In this document: positions 35,833 through 45,669 of the stretch, piece by piece
Position numbering within the stretch: position 1 is the first letter of the stretch
How the letters are laid out: each line of letters begins with the position of its first letter
Source: Candidatus Colwellia aromaticivorans
GTDB lineage: Bacteria > Pseudomonadota > Gammaproteobacteria > Enterobacterales > Alteromonadaceae
Assembly: GCF_003333305.1 (NCBI RefSeq)
Contig: NZ_QOLD01000101.1
Coordinates: 1 to 55,249 of the forward strand
Direction of reading: 5' to 3'
Length of the DNA stretch: 55,249 nucleotides
The notes under the pieces: generated by a model
The model's database searches: none
Seen by the model: the letters and a program-made list of their open reading frames with translations, nothing else
What the model was told of the DNA's origin: nothing
Program-made: the position numbers and the translations under genes

Positions 35833-37203
35833 TTACTTATATTTCGCTTGTAAATAATCAAATACCGCACGTATACCGAAAGCTTCGCCACCTAAAGGAC
35901 GACCAGATAAGGTACGAACATTAAAAGCCATCACATCAAAATGCACCCAGTTAGTTTCTTTACGCACAAACTTTTGCAAATAAAGTGCGGCAGTAATCGC
36001 GCCACCAAAAGGTGTTGAAGAGCAGTTAGTCATATCGGCAATAGTACTTTTAAATAAGTCGGTATAAGGTTGATATAGCGGCATACGCCAAACGGGATCA
36101 CTAATTTTGCCGCCGGCGTTGGTTATACCTGTGGCGATGTCATCACAGGTGGAAAAAAAGCCGGGTAATTCAGTTCCTAAAGCAACGCGCATGGCACCTG
36201 TTAATGTTGCAAAGTCGATAATTAACTCGGGCGATTCTTGATCTGCTTCGGTTAACGCATCACATAAAACCAAGCGACCTTCAGCATCGGTATTGTCTAT
36301 TTCTACCGTCAAGCCACTGCGTGTTGTTAGCACATCGCCGGGGCGCATGGCATTGTTTGATACCGCGTTTTCAACCGCAGGAATTAATACTCTTAAATTG
36401 ATAGGTAAATTATGCGACATAATTAACTGTGCTAAACCAAGCACATGAGCTGAGCCACCCATGTCTTTTTTCATATTACGCATGCCAGCGGAAGGTTTTA
36501 AATCTAAGCCGCCGCTGTCAAAACATACGCCTTTACCAACTAAAGTTACTTTTGGGTGATTTTTGTTACCCCAAGATAAATCAATTAAGCGCGGCTGGTG
36601 AATACTGGCACGCCCAACAGCATGAATAGTAGGGTAGTTATCGTTAAGTAAATCATCACCGATAATTTGTTTGAGCTTGCCGCCAAAATTATCAGCAAGC
36701 GTTTGTGCACTTTCACCTAAATTTTTTGGCATCATATCAGCCGCAGGTGTATTGATTAAATCGCGAACTAAAGCGGTTGCCTCAGCATACTTTATAGCGC
36801 TATCTACTAGTGTTTGATCGTTGACTGCTAATATAGGTAAAGGCTGCTTGTTTGGGCTTTTAGTTACATAACGGGTATACGTATACGCACCAATTAGCCA
36901 GGCAAAACAAATAGCTTGCTGATGCTTAGCGTCGGCATGCAGTAAATATTGTCCTGTAGGAAGTTTTTTAATTAAATCGCCACAAGCAAAAAAGTCACTG
37001 GCATCATCAACAATAAAAATAGCCTGAGCTAATTCGCCTTGTTCATTGGGGATCAGCGCTAAACCGTTACCTGAAAAGCTTATTTGTTTAAGCCAGTTTT
37101 GACTAAATGGTGTCTGTTTTGATAACCAAGACTCGAAAGGTTGTTTTTGTTCAAAGACAAACAGAGGGGTGCCTTCATGTTGTGCAGTTAATAACGACTT
37201 CAT
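35833..37203 (-). CDS. Leucyl aminopeptidase family protein (M17, PepB-like)
   Basis: A 456-residue dinuclear-metal aminopeptidase. The M17 catalytic region begins VGKGVCFDSGGLDLKPSAGMRNMKKDMGGS, and the signature NTDAEGRLVLCDAL provides metal ligands at about 298-311. The variable N-terminal domain is short, as in a PepB-type or 'leucyl aminopeptidase-like' subgroup, not classical PepA (about 500 residues). It degrades small peptides in the cytosol. Divergent from tex, with the duplicated 110-bp palindrome between them. Confidence 0.88.
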   Translation of the reverse strand: MKSLLTAQHEGTPLFVFEQKQPFESWLSKQTPFSQNWLKQISFSGNGLALIPNEQGELAQAIFIVDDASDFFACGDLIKKLPTGQYLLHADAKHQQAICFAWLIGAYTYTRYVTKSPNKQPLPILAVNDQTLVDSAIKYAEATALVRDLINTPAADMMPKNLGESAQTLADNFGGKLKQIIGDDLLNDNYPTIHAVGRASIHQPRLIDLSWGNKNHPKVTLVGKGVCFDSGGLDLKPSAGMRNMKKDMGGSAHVLGLAQLIMSHNLPINLRVLIPAVENAVSNNAMRPGDVLTTRSGLTVEIDNTDAEGRLVLCDALTEADQESPELIIDFATLTGAMRVALGTELPGFFSTCDDIATGITNAGGKISDPVWRMPLYQPYTDLFKSTIADMTNCSSTPFGGAITAALYLQKFVRKETNWVHFDVMAFNVRTLSGRPLGGEAFGIRAVFDYLQAKYK

Positions 37204-37395
37204 TTGATTCCTTGGGATTATTACAATCGTTTGATAATTATATTCTAACCCAAGTAAATTAAAGATGGAGTGTTGCAGCTATTTACTTTTCAATTAAAGT
37301 TCAATATCCGCTTAAGTGAGTTTCTGGTATGATCAACAACATTAAAAAATTCGTATCTATTCAACTGGCTATTTTATGCGTTGCCGTTTGTGCTC

Positions 37396-37600
37396 CCTTC
37401 GACAGGCTTCCTTCGACAGGCTCAGGACAAACGGGGTAGTATACCGTTCACCCTGAGCGTGAGGAACGAACAGTCGAAGGGCGACAGGCTTCCTTCGACA
37501 GGCTTCCTTCGACAGGCTTCCTTCGACAGGCTCAGGACAAACGGGGTAGTATACCGTTCACCCTGAGCGTGAGGAACGAGCAGTCGAAGGGCGACAGGAT
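37396..37600. repeat. Duplicated 110-bp palindromic repeat
   Basis: Each unit runs from CCTTCGACAGGCTCAGG (37410 and 37520) to GTCGAAGG (ending 37480 and 37590), so the ends are inverted repeats; an inner CTCAGG / CCTGAG pair is also inverted. The two units match except A/G at 37470/37580. A 14-base piece, CTTCCTTCGACAGG, is additionally stuttered around 37396-37424 and 37490-37530. It fills the divergent region between the aminopeptidase and tex. Confidence 0.9.
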
Positions 37601-37655
37601 CAGAGTCAGTAAATAATTACCAGAAATCTAATACTAAAACCGGAACTGTAAATTA

Positions 37656-40061
37656 ATGTCAGCCATTGCCGAACAAATAGCTCAAGAACTTAACGTCAAA
37701 ACTAGTCAAATCAATATTGCCATCACGTTGCTAGATGGGGGTGACACGGTGCCATTTATTGCTCGATATAGAAAAGAGGCAACGCAAGGGTTAGACGATA
37801 ATCATCTACGTCATTTAGCACAACGGTTGAGTTATTTACGTGATTTAGATGCTCGTCGTCAGGTGATACTAACAAGTATCAAGCAGCAAGATAAATTAAC
37901 GGCTGAGTTAGCAAAGCAAATTGCTAATGCGGATAACAAAACCCGCTTAGAAGATTTATATTTACCTTTTAAACCCAAGCGCCGTACCAAAGGGCAAATG
38001 GCTATCGAAGCAGGGATTGAGCCACTGGCTAATAGTTTATTTAACAACTGGCAGCTGAAACCAGAACAAGAAGCGTTGTCATTTTTGAATAAGTCAGCGG
38101 GCTTTGATGATGTTAAGGCTGTGTTAGATGGCGCTAGTTCTATTTTAGCGGAACGTTTTAGTGAGGATGCTAACTTATTGCAAAAATTGCGTAATCACAT
38201 TTTAAAACAAGCGCATTTAACGGCTAAATTAATTAAAGGGCAAGAACAAGCCGCGACAAAGTTTCGTGATTATTTTGATCACAGTGAAAAATTGAAAACG
38301 GTGCCATCACATCGACTATTAGCGATGTTACGAGGGCGAAATGAAGGTTTTTTACAATTAAAGATTGATGTCGACCCTGGTCAAGAAAGCACGAGTGTTT
38401 CCAGTGCAGAGCAAATCATCAGTGAACATTTAACCTTACGATGTGTTTCACAAGGTAAAGCACAAGGTAAGGCGCAAGCGGCGGCTAGTTTTTTAACAAA
38501 TACCGTGCGCATGGCATGGAAAACTAAGTTAAGTGTTAGTTTAAGTAATGAGTTGTTAAGCCATCAGCGTGAGCAAGCTGAACAGCAAGCCATTAAAGTA
38601 TTTGCGACAAACTTAACTGATTTATTAATGGCAGCACCAGCGGGCCCAAAAGTGACCTTAGGTTTAGATCCCGGTTTACGTACCGGTTGTAAAATTGCCA
38701 TTGTTGATAGCACAGGTAAGTTATTACATACCACCACTATTTTTCCTCATGCACCACAAAATCATTGGGATAAGTCAGTACGCACCTTAGTGAATATTTG
38801 TCGCCAATATAAAGTTGAGCTAATTGCTATTGGTAACGGTACAGGTTCACGTGAAAGCGATAAATTAGTCAGTGACGTTATCAGTCAATTTGAGCCTCAA
38901 AAACTCAAAAAAATGGTTGTTTCCGAAGCAGGTGCATCCATTTATTCTGCGTCAGAGTTTGCCGCGAATGAATTTCCTGATTTAGACGTGTCACTACGTG
39001 GCGCGGTTTCTATTGCCAGACGCTTGCAAGATCCATTGGCTGAGTTAGTGAAAATAGATCCAAAAGCCATTGGCGTAGGCCAATATCAACATGATGTTAG
39101 TCAAAGCCAATTAAGTCAAAGCCTTGATGATGTGGTGGAAGATTGTGTAAATGCTGTTGGGGTTGACCTGAATAGCGCGTCAGCGGCATTATTAACGCGT
39201 GTGGCAGGTTTAAATAAAACCATGGCCAATAACATTGTCAGTTTTCGAGATGAGCAGGGTGCTTTTACCAACCGTAAACAATTGAAAAAAGTTGCGCGTT
39301 TAGGGCCAAAAGCGTTTGAACAATCAGCAGGGTTTTTACGTATTAGTGGTGGCGATAATCCGCTGGATCAATGTGCAGTTCACCCTGAAACCTACCCTAT
39401 TGTTGAAAAAATCATTGAACAACTGAGCCTTGATAGTGCTAGTTTATTAAATAATAACGAGCAATTAAAACAGGTGAATATTAGTGAGTTAGCGACAGAG
39501 CAATTTGGCGAAGTGACGATAAAAGATATCATTAGTGAATTAGCTAAACCCAGTCGTGATCCAAGACCTGAATTTAAAACTGCTACTTTTGCCGACGGCA
39601 TTAATAAAATGTCAGACTTAAAGGTTGGTATGGTACTAGAAGGTATTATTTCTAACGTGGCTAATTTCGGCGCTTTTGTCGATATTGGCGTGCATCAAGA
39701 TGGTTTAGTACATATTTCATCGATCACGGATAAATTTATTAAAGATCCTAGTGAGTTTGTAAAAGCAGGTGAAATTGTCAAAGTAAAAGTGGTAGAAGTG
39801 GATGTTGCGCGTAAACGCATCAGTTTAACGATGCGTCTAAATGATAACGTTAGTGAGCAGAGTTCAAAAGTTAAACCACACGCGACAAGTCAAAAGCATC
39901 AAAGTACTAAGCAAAGTTATGAGCAAAGTAATAAGCAAACTTCAAATGCTAAATCACCAGAGCCTAACCAAAGAAAGCAGCATAAACCTAAAGCTAAACC
40001 AATCGATAATGCCGCTATGGGTAACGCCTTTGCTGATGCATTTGCCAAGCTAAAGAAATAA
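37656..40061 (+). CDS. tex: RNA-binding transcription accessory protein Tex
   Basis: An 801-residue Tex/YhgF protein that binds nucleic acid and is implicated in transcription and stress tolerance. It has an N-terminal helical domain ([17 protein letters not shown]), a YqgF/RuvX-like fold with [16 protein letters not shown] at about 337-352, tandem helix-hairpin-helix ([19 protein letters not shown]), and a C-terminal S1 domain ([22 protein letters not shown]) at about 655-720. A low-complexity basic Gln/Lys/Ser tail of about 65 residues follows. ATG start. Downstream lie two repeats and a terminator. Confidence 0.95.
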   Translation: MSAIAEQIAQELNVKTSQINIAITLLDGGDTVPFIARYRKEATQGLDDNHLRHLAQRLSYLRDLDARRQVILTSIKQQDKLTAELAKQIANADNKTRLEDLYLPFKPKRRTKGQMAIEAGIEPLANSLFNNWQLKPEQEALSFLNKSAGFDDVKAVLDGASSILAERFSEDANLLQKLRNHILKQAHLTAKLIKGQEQAATKFRDYFDHSEKLKTVPSHRLLAMLRGRNEGFLQLKIDVDPGQESTSVSSAEQIISEHLTLRCVSQGKAQGKAQAAASFLTNTVRMAWKTKLSVSLSNELLSHQREQAEQQAIKVFATNLTDLLMAAPAGPKVTLGLDPGLRTGCKIAIVDSTGKLLHTTTIFPHAPQNHWDKSVRTLVNICRQYKVELIAIGNGTGSRESDKLVSDVISQFEPQKLKKMVVSEAGASIYSASEFAANEFPDLDVSLRGAVSIARRLQDPLAELVKIDPKAIGVGQYQHDVSQSQLSQSLDDVVEDCVNAVGVDLNSASAALLTRVAGLNKTMANNIVSFRDEQGAFTNRKQLKKVARLGPKAFEQSAGFLRISGGDNPLDQCAVHPETYPIVEKIIEQLSLDSASLLNNNEQLKQVNISELATEQFGEVTIKDIISELAKPSRDPRPEFKTATFADGINKMSDLKVGMVLEGIISNVANFGAFVDIGVHQDGLVHISSITDKFIKDPSEFVKAGEIVKVKVVEVDVARKRISLTMRLNDNVSEQSSKVKPHATSQKHQSTKQSYEQSNKQTSNAKSPEPNQRKQHKPKAKPIDNAAMGNAFADAFAKLKK

Positions 40062-40076
40062 TTATAAAGTAAAATT

Positions 40077-40192
40077 AACCACAGAGCACACTGAGGGACT
40101 GCGTCCTCCACTGAGATAAAACTGAGTAATTATAGATTATTTCTCTGTATAGTGCGAAGCGTGTCTCTGTGCTCTCTGTGCTCTCGGTGGTA
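40077..40192. repeat. 116-bp palindromic-ended repeat after tex
   Basis: TAACCACAGAGCACACTGAG at the left and CTCTGTGCTCTCGGTGG at the right are imperfect inverted repeats. The right side is also an internal direct repeat of CTCTGTG. Only this copy is in the window. It begins 16 bases after the tex stop codon. Confidence 0.75.
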
Positions 40193-40220
40193 GCATATGC
40201 TAACTGCAGTTAATAAATAG

Positions 40221-40388
40221 CATGCCTTGCACATAACTCAGGGACGTCATTCCAGTTGTGTCTTTGCCTACAGGAGGTAGGTACTTAGCTTTGGTCTGGA
40301 ACTACAAAGCTGAAGCTGGAATCTCAGTGTTTAAAATTCTAGACTCCAGATTTAAAGACCTCGGGAGTGACGATAGGTGAATAGTTAC
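40221..40388 (+). repeat. Palindromic repeat, diverged member of family 1 (copy 4)
   Basis: The right two thirds match copy 1 (TTTGCCTACAGG, CTTTGGTCTGGA, TCGGGAGTGACGATAGGTGA). The left end is different, reading GCACATAACTCAGGGACGTC; a related sequence appears inverted at about 45390-45415. Confidence 0.75.
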
Positions 40389-40403
40389 AAATTTTGATGG
40401 TTT

Positions 40404-40449
40404 AGCCAGTGCTATTTTTCCTCGACAGAAATAGTTCACTGGCTTTTTT
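40404..40449 (+). terminator. Rho-independent terminator downstream of tex
   Basis: AGCCAGTG (40404-40411) pairs with CACTGGCT (40437-40444) with an extended inner match CTATTTTT / AGAAATAG, followed by a T-run. It comes after two intervening repeats. Confidence 0.75.
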
Positions 40450-40456
40450 ATGCGCT

Positions 40457-40491
40457 CTTAAAACTTAAAACTTAAAACTTAAAACTTAAAA
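40457..40491. repeat. 7-bp tandem repeat spanning a chemoreceptor stop codon
   Basis: CTTAAAA is repeated five times from 40457 to 40491. The stop codon of the chemoreceptor (40479-40481) lies inside it. Because the unit is not a multiple of three, a copy-number change could alter the last residues. Confidence 0.93.
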
Positions 40492-42113
40492 CGATTAACC
40501 ACTTCAGACATATTATTACTGCTCGATTTTAGTTGTAAACTTGCATCACTCAACTGCGCTGAAGTAGCTAATGATTCATCGGTCATGCCGGCTAGATCAT
40601 TAATACGCAAGTTCACCTCATCAGCTGCTTGGGTTTGTTGTTCGGTAGCGCGAGCGATCTGGGTGTTCATTTCAGAAATCACTTCCATTAATCTATCAAT
40701 TTCAGATAATGAATCATCGGCTTTACTCGTTTGTTCTACAGCTTGACTTGAAATATCTTGACTAACTTTTACTGCGGAAACAGCATCTTGAGCACCTGAT
40801 TGTAATTTTTGAATCATTTGTTGAATTTCATTGGTACTTTGTTCTGTACGGTTGGCTAAGGTGCGAACTTCATCGGCAACTACAGCAAAACCTCTCCCTT
40901 GCTCACCTGCTCTGGCAGCCTCAATAGCGGCATTGAGTGCCAGTAGGTTTGTTTGCTCAGCAATGCCACGAATTACATCAAGTACAGAGCCTATATTATC
41001 GCTTTCGGTAGCAAGACTAGCAATAACTTGTGATACCTCGTCAATATTACTTGATAAAGACTGCATTTGATCAATGGTACTGGACACAATGTCTTTACCT
41101 GCGGTGGTATTGACTCTAGCATCGTTAGCCGCCTGCTCGGCAGAATTAGCATTATTGCTAACATCACGAATTTGTGAAGTCATTTGTTCCATCGCGGTAG
41201 CAACTTGCGCAGTAATATCATTTTGATTTTGTGTTAGCGACTGAGCACTGTGACTGGCATTGGCAACAGAGTCAGCATGTTCTAATACTTGGTCAGAGTT
41301 TTTTGAAATATCGGTTAAAGAGGCCCGCATTTTAGTGGTAAACTCATTAAAATAATGGGCTAAGCGTGACACTTCATCGCGCCCGTTACTGTCCAAAGTA
41401 TGAGTTAAATCACCGTTGCCTTGGGCAATATCCTTCATTAAATTAGAAGCAGCATGGGTTGGAATAATAATACTTTTACCAATAAAGTATCCTAGTATGG
41501 CAATAATGATAACTATGACGAGGGCGTAGGAAAGCAAAGTGTTCCGTTGTGAGGAGAAAACATCGTCTATATCATCAATATAAGTACCAGAGCCAATAAT
41601 CCATTGCCATGGCGTAAAACCTTTAACAAAAGATATTTTTTCAACAGGGTCATCAACACCCGGTTTTGGCCATTTGTACGGTACAAAACCTTGACCTTTC
41701 GCTCGAACGATATTTACCATTTGGATAAAGATGTTGGTACCATCAACATCTTTGAGATCAGCCACATTTCTACCAATTAATGCTGGCTTAATGGGATGCA
41801 TAATAATTGTTGGTGAAAAATCATTTATCCAAAAATAATTAGTTTTATCATATCTAAGGCTTTTAAATACATCAATAGCTTGTTTCTTAGCTTGTTCTTC
41901 AGTTAAAACACCATCATTTTGCTGTTGATAAAAGTGCTCTACCACACTATAAGCCGTTTCAACGACTTGCTGATTAGCACTGTACTTTTGCTGTAATATA
42001 GACTGATATGCTTTTGATAAACTAATTGAACTTAAAATGATCAATCCAGCTATTACCAGTGCCAAAAGTAATATTAAACGTTGTTGAATAGTGTATCTAC
42101 GTAAAAAACTCAT
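40479..42113 (-). CDS. Methyl-accepting chemotaxis protein with single Cache sensor
   Basis: 544 residues. The N-terminal helix (residues 12-32) and second membrane helix (about 190-210) flank a periplasmic single-Cache (sCache_2) domain containing [22 protein letters not shown] and [21 protein letters not shown] follows, then the signalling domain with the hairpin tip [38 protein letters not shown]. The sCache_2 class commonly binds small carboxylates, so acetate/propionate-like ligands are plausible but unproven. No C-terminal CheR-docking pentapeptide; it ends VVNRFKF. Ribosome-binding site AAAGGGA; a tandem repeat lies just upstream. Confidence 0.92.
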   Translation of the reverse strand: MSFLRRYTIQQRLILLLALVIAGLIILSSISLSKAYQSILQQKYSANQQVVETAYSVVEHFYQQQNDGVLTEEQAKKQAIDVFKSLRYDKTNYFWINDFSPTIIMHPIKPALIGRNVADLKDVDGTNIFIQMVNIVRAKGQGFVPYKWPKPGVDDPVEKISFVKGFTPWQWIIGSGTYIDDIDDVFSSQRNTLLSYALVIVIIIAILGYFIGKSIIIPTHAASNLMKDIAQGNGDLTHTLDSNGRDEVSRLAHYFNEFTTKMRASLTDISKNSDQVLEHADSVANASHSAQSLTQNQNDITAQVATAMEQMTSQIRDVSNNANSAEQAANDARVNTTAGKDIVSSTIDQMQSLSSNIDEVSQVIASLATESDNIGSVLDVIRGIAEQTNLLALNAAIEAARAGEQGRGFAVVADEVRTLANRTEQSTNEIQQMIQKLQSGAQDAVSAVKVSQDISSQAVEQTSKADDSLSEIDRLMEVISEMNTQIARATEQQTQAADEVNLRINDLAGMTDESLATSAQLSDASLQLKSSSNNMSEVVNRFKF

Positions 42114-42125
42114 AAATTCCCTTTA

Positions 42126-42155
42126 AAAATGAAAATGAAAATGAAAATGAAAATG
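42126..42155. repeat. 6-bp tandem repeat in the chemoreceptor leader
   Basis: AAAATG is repeated five times at 42126-42155, 13-42 bases upstream of the chemoreceptor start codon and just beyond its ribosome-binding site. Confidence 0.93.
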
Positions 42156-42291
42156 ATTAAGTTTAGTTGTCTTTACAAAAAAGTGTCGGTTAATTAATGT
42201 GATAAAAGATGAAAGGCGTGATTGTTTTTTGATTGTGATGCCTAGGAATGTCACTAGAAATAACTATCAGGGCAAATAATTGATACATTTT

Positions 42292-42320
42292 TGTTAAAAA
42301 AAGGGAAGCAAAAGCTTCCC
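42292..42320 (-). terminator. Rho-independent terminator of the porin gene
   Basis: GGGAAGC (42303-42309) pairs with GCTTCCC (42314-42320) around AAAA; on the minus strand it is followed by a seven-T run. It lies about 60 bases beyond the porin stop. Confidence 0.88.
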
Positions 42321-42379
42321 CATAAAATAACCTCGGTTGGAGGTTAACTAACGCAAGGTAGTTAAGTTTTAGCTAAAGA

Positions 42380-43438
42380 CTATAAAACGTATTTAGCTGA
42401 GAATTGTAAGTAGTTAGAGTCTTTACTTATTTCATCCATTTCAAAGTTACCTATTTCAACACCAAAAGATAGTTGTTTGGTGTAGTTTTTAAATAGGTTA
42501 ATAGCTACATGGTTACGCTTTGTATCGGCTTCGTCAGCGTCTGTGCTACCATAAAATACAGTTGAGCGTGTGTCATCATTCCAAAAATGACGGTAAGCTA
42601 CCATGTATGAGGTTGTTTCTTCAACTTCTTCACCCACTAAATCTCTCGCGGCAACTACACCCACATAACGACCCGTCTCACCACCGTGCAGTTGAAAGCG
42701 GATATCATCTTTACCGACTGTTTTAATGCGACCAGCAATGCCGTAACCAATAGCTGTTTCTTCTTCTCCACCAACAGTGTTTAACTGACGAGCTAAACCT
42801 GAAACTGAAACATTACCCCAATCACCTTTGAAGGTGTATTTAGCAATAAAATCAGGAATTGAATCTTCCGAAGCATCACCTTCGTCTGAAAATGGATTTT
42901 CTAAAGAAAGTTGTAAGCCGCCGTTTGTGTAGCGGATTTGCCCTTGTCTAATAAACGAAGACGCATTTAATGGACCACCAAAATCAGCCGCTTCCGCAAG
43001 TGCGCTAGTGTTCATAAATGTAGTCCAAGTTTGACCCACTAAGACATTTTTATATTTGATAAAAGCGTGGCGTAATCTTGGATTTGATGAATTAGAGATG
43101 ATTTGATTACCACCACCACCTAAAAAATCTAATTCAATAAAACCAGTAACATCGCCATGAACGTATTTAGCATTAAAACGAGTTTCATTGACTGAAAATT
43201 TGGTTGTTGAAAGGTCATCAGTATTAGCACCGTGACCAATCCAGTAATCATTATTGGTTATTGGTGAGCTAACATCACCATCAATTGTACGTACGTCTGC
43301 TTTGATGTAACCACCAAAGGTGATTGAATCATTATCAGTTAAGTCGAAAGTATAACCAGCATTAGCTGCGCCAGCCATTGTTAATAAACCTGTGGCCAGT
43401 AGTAGTTTACTCTTATTAAAAAGTGAGTTCTTAAGCAT
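42380..43438 (-). CDS. DcaP-like outer-membrane porin
   Basis: 352 residues with a signal peptide (LLLATGLLTMAGAANA). The mature start GYTFDLTDNDSITFGGYIKADVR and the following NETRFNAKYVHGDVTGFIELDF and LRHAFIKYKNVLVGQTWTTFM segments match DcaP-type trimeric porins. It ends in the terminal aromatic-rich strand YLQFSAKYVL. DcaP homologues pass dicarboxylates and small anions; here specificity is inferred. Two copies of the TTAGAC-N4-GTCTAA motif lie about 170-215 bases upstream, suggesting control by the same factor as the symporter operon. Confidence 0.85.
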   Translation of the reverse strand: MLKNSLFNKSKLLLATGLLTMAGAANAGYTFDLTDNDSITFGGYIKADVRTIDGDVSSPITNNDYWIGHGANTDDLSTTKFSVNETRFNAKYVHGDVTGFIELDFLGGGGNQIISNSSNPRLRHAFIKYKNVLVGQTWTTFMNTSALAEAADFGGPLNASSFIRQGQIRYTNGGLQLSLENPFSDEGDASEDSIPDFIAKYTFKGDWGNVSVSGLARQLNTVGGEEETAIGYGIAGRIKTVGKDDIRFQLHGGETGRYVGVVAARDLVGEEVEETTSYMVAYRHFWNDDTRSTVFYGSTDADEADTKRNHVAINLFKNYTKQLSFGVEIGNFEMDEISKDSNYLQFSAKYVL

Positions 43439-43606
43439 TATGTATTCCCATTTTATTGTTGTGTTTCATTTGTAAAGCGGAGCTCTTGGTCTCTTTCGCT
43501 TCAGTTTTGTTACATCATTTTTTCAATATTTTTTTCAAGGTAATGTAAAAGTGATGTTCAATTATTATTCTGTTAATAAGGTAGGATTAATTGTCTTTAA
43601 AGGAAA

Positions 43607-43622
43607 TTAGACCTAAGTCTAA
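43607..43622. promoter_or_regulatory. TTAGAC-N4-GTCTAA site A (upstream of porin)
   Basis: TTAGACCTAAGTCTAA: perfect six-base inverted arms with a four-base spacer, 169 bases before the porin start codon. Site B begins 32 bases away, about three helical turns. Confidence 0.6.
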
Positions 43623-43638
43623 AATGTCATTTTTTAGC

Positions 43639-43654
43639 TTAGACTTTAGTCGAA
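43639..43654. promoter_or_regulatory. TTAGAC-N4-GTCTAA site B (upstream of porin)
   Basis: TTAGACTTTAGTCGAA matches the full left arm and four of six right-arm positions plus GTC. It lies between the chemoreceptor stop (43684) and the porin start. Confidence 0.55.
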
Positions 43655-43683
43655 AAGTGAAGATTTTCTCGTTATACAATAGG

Positions 43684-45255
43684 TTAGTTGGCCTTGAAAC
43701 CAATTCTGAAACCGCCCCAATGTTTTCCCTGCACAAAAATTGGCGCAGAAACATCATGCATAATTTCGCCTGTATCGCGCTTATAAGTTTGTAATAAAAA
43801 CTTGTCAGTGTGTTGGCCGCAGCGTATACCTGTTGCATCATTAAACATACGTTTAGTACGGCTATTCATCATGTCTACATCAACATTTCCGGTTAGTGGC
43901 TTAGAAAAGCATTTATTATGGGTAGGAAAATACCCATTAAAATCGACGGCTCCGGCATAAATCATTTCAGAGAAGTTTTGTAGTAATGGCTCTTGAATGC
44001 TTGGTAAATTTCTATCGGTAAACTGATCAAAGCTAGTGGTAAATTTTGGTGGCTTTGTATTGCCTAGCTCTTGGTAATTGAAGTCAAATAGTTGCTGTAG
44101 TGATATTTTATTATTGGTTACGCTTTGTTCAAATAACTCACTCACATGCTTTGCTGCTAACTCTGCTTGGCTACACATTCTATTAACTAAAGTATCCCCC
44201 TCAAATTCAGACAGATGAATAAAAATAGATTCGGTACCATTAGAAAGTGTTTGTGCCTGCTTAGATACTGCTTGAGTTTCTTTACTTTTATCAATAAGAA
44301 AATCATGCAAATTGACCACGGAAGATGATATTTCAGCAGCCGCTAAATCTTGCTCTTGTAAAGCATGACTGATGTGATCACTGGCAGCGGATGAGTCGGC
44401 CATCAATTGGTCAATGTCAGCGAACGATTGTGATAGATCGGTCATGGTATTAACAACACTATCGGTTTGCTGAACAATAGTGGTCATTACCGTAGTTGTT
44501 TCATTTGTTTCATTACTAATCTGATTTAACATATCGCCAATTTGTTTGGTAGCAGCAGCTGTTTTTGCGGCTAAAGCCCTTACTTCATCAGCTACCACAG
44601 CAAAACCCCGACCTTGTTCGCCAGCCCTAGCTGCTTCAATGGCAGCATTTAATGCTAATAAGTTGGTTTGAGAAGATATGCCATCAATTACATCCGTTAT
44701 GCTTTGTATTTCAGCTGCTTTTTGCTCCAGTGATTTTATTTTTTCAGAAGCATTATTCACTGATTCATTCAGTTGGTTAACGACAGTTATATTCTCGGTT
44801 AATTGTTTGTAACTCTCGCTGCTAGCGTTCATTGCTTGGCTCGTTTGTTGTGAGGCTAAACCAGCATTGTCATTTATTTGGTTGCTATTAACAGACATTT
44901 GTTCTGCTGCAGTAGCAAGGCGATCAACATCTTCACTCGACTTTTCAATTGCGGTACTTAATTGCGCTAAAAAAAAGCTAATCTCCGCTGAATTTATCGC
45001 CAACTCACTAGCCTTTATGCCAATTTCTTCGCCAATTTTTGTAAACGGTTGCGTCGATTCTTCTTCTGGTTCACTATCTGAGGTAATTTGGTTATGTTTT
45101 GCAGTGAAAAAAATTAATAGAAAACTTAAAGTCGCGAGCCCAAATGCAGTATGTAAAGGTGAGTTAAAAAGATTAGCACCATAATAATGAAAGAGTGCAA
45201 TGAGTATTGCGCTAATAAGCGCATAAAAAATGATAGGAGTTGTTTGATTATTCAT
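43684..45255 (-). CDS. Methyl-accepting chemotaxis protein with C-terminal sensor-like domain
   Basis: 523 residues with two close N-terminal membrane helices (about 8-25 and 33-50) and almost no periplasmic part. The signalling domain comes first (tip [38 protein letters not shown] at about 193-230). A C-terminal cytoplasmic region of about 150 residues follows, with [32 protein letters not shown] and [19 protein letters not shown], the latter resembling a Cache-type half domain. The inverted order suggests sensing of an intracellular signal. Site C of the TTAGAC motif lies about 220 bases upstream. Confidence 0.85.
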   Translation of the reverse strand: MNNQTTPIIFYALISAILIALFHYYGANLFNSPLHTAFGLATLSFLLIFFTAKHNQITSDSEPEEESTQPFTKIGEEIGIKASELAINSAEISFFLAQLSTAIEKSSEDVDRLATAAEQMSVNSNQINDNAGLASQQTSQAMNASSESYKQLTENITVVNQLNESVNNASEKIKSLEQKAAEIQSITDVIDGISSQTNLLALNAAIEAARAGEQGRGFAVVADEVRALAAKTAAATKQIGDMLNQISNETNETTTVMTTIVQQTDSVVNTMTDLSQSFADIDQLMADSSAASDHISHALQEQDLAAAEISSSVVNLHDFLIDKSKETQAVSKQAQTLSNGTESIFIHLSEFEGDTLVNRMCSQAELAAKHVSELFEQSVTNNKISLQQLFDFNYQELGNTKPPKFTTSFDQFTDRNLPSIQEPLLQNFSEMIYAGAVDFNGYFPTHNKCFSKPLTGNVDVDMMNSRTKRMFNDATGIRCGQHTDKFLLQTYKRDTGEIMHDVSAPIFVQGKHWGGFRIGFKAN

Positions 45256-45360
45256 GTAATTACCTTTACCGCATAGAGTTTCATGCCTATGTAGTTCACT
45301 CAGGATTTAATTATTGACGTCATCTTTGAGGTGTTTTAATCGAAGATCTCGTCACTTTAG

Positions 45361-45420
45361 ACTAAGATTCCCGCTTAAGACACCACGGGAATGACGTTCC
45401 TGAGCTATGTGCATAGGCTT
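45361..45420. repeat. Fragment related to family 1 (copy 4 type end)
   Basis: GGGAATGACGTTCCTGAGCT and the following ATGTGCATAGGC are the inverse of the left end of copy 4 (about 40221-40253). The segment AGATTCCCGC...GGGAATG also forms a small hairpin. The remaining 45256-45495 shows no gene. Confidence 0.5.
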
Positions 45421-45473
45421 GTAGAGTTTTTAACTTTCCAACCTTAGCATACGAGGATAGCTAAATGGAACCA

Positions 45474-45489
45474 TTAGACTTTAGTTCGT
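45474..45489. promoter_or_regulatory. TTAGAC-N4-GTCTAA site C (upstream of chemoreceptor)
   Basis: TTAGACTTTAGTTCGT: complete left arm, GT of the right arm; the first eleven bases equal those of site B. It lies 219 bases before the chemoreceptor start codon. Confidence 0.45.
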
Positions 45490-45495
45490 TTTTTG

Positions 45496-45665
45496 GTAAT
45501 TATTCACCATACCCAGCGTGCACGTCATTCCGGTTGTGTCTTAAGCCGGAATCTGCCTGTTTTAAACAGTAGACTCCCGATTCAGCTTTGGTGTCCAGAC
45601 CAAAGCTAGACCCTACATCCATGTAGGCAAAGAAATCTCGGGAGTGACGATAGGTGAGTAGTTAC
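45496..45665 (+). repeat. 170-bp palindromic repeat with rearranged interior (family 1, copy 5)
   Basis: Both ends match copy 1 (GTAATTATTCACC and GGTGAGTAGTTAC). Internally the order is changed: the block AAGCCGGAATCTGCCTG through GACTCCCGATT comes first, and the block containing CTTTGGTCTGGACACCAAAG follows in inverted orientation. The right end lies four bases from the exonuclease stop codon. Confidence 0.88.
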
Positions 45666-45669
45666 CAAT

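Noticed and set aside
35756-35836. Short minus-strand frame ending in SSFKGDVPEYIFKILK
   Set aside because: About 25 codons with no proper start codon and overlapping the aminopeptidase stop; too short to support a gene.
37381-37566. 61-residue open frame with internal peptide repeats (GFLRQA)
   Set aside because: It is the translation of the duplicated 110-bp palindrome and is not a gene.
37396-37600. Possible CRISPR array
   Set aside because: Only two long palindromic units, with no unique spacers of constant length and no cas genes nearby.
43587-43841. 84-residue open frame on the minus strand at the end of the chemoreceptor gene
   Set aside because: It overlaps the 3' end of the chemoreceptor in another frame and the motif region; no protein features.
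45357-45372. Sixth TTAGAC-type site upstream of the chemoreceptor
   Set aside because: Only the left arm matches (TTAGACTAAGATTCCC), and it lies beside a repeat fragment whose own sequence can explain it.
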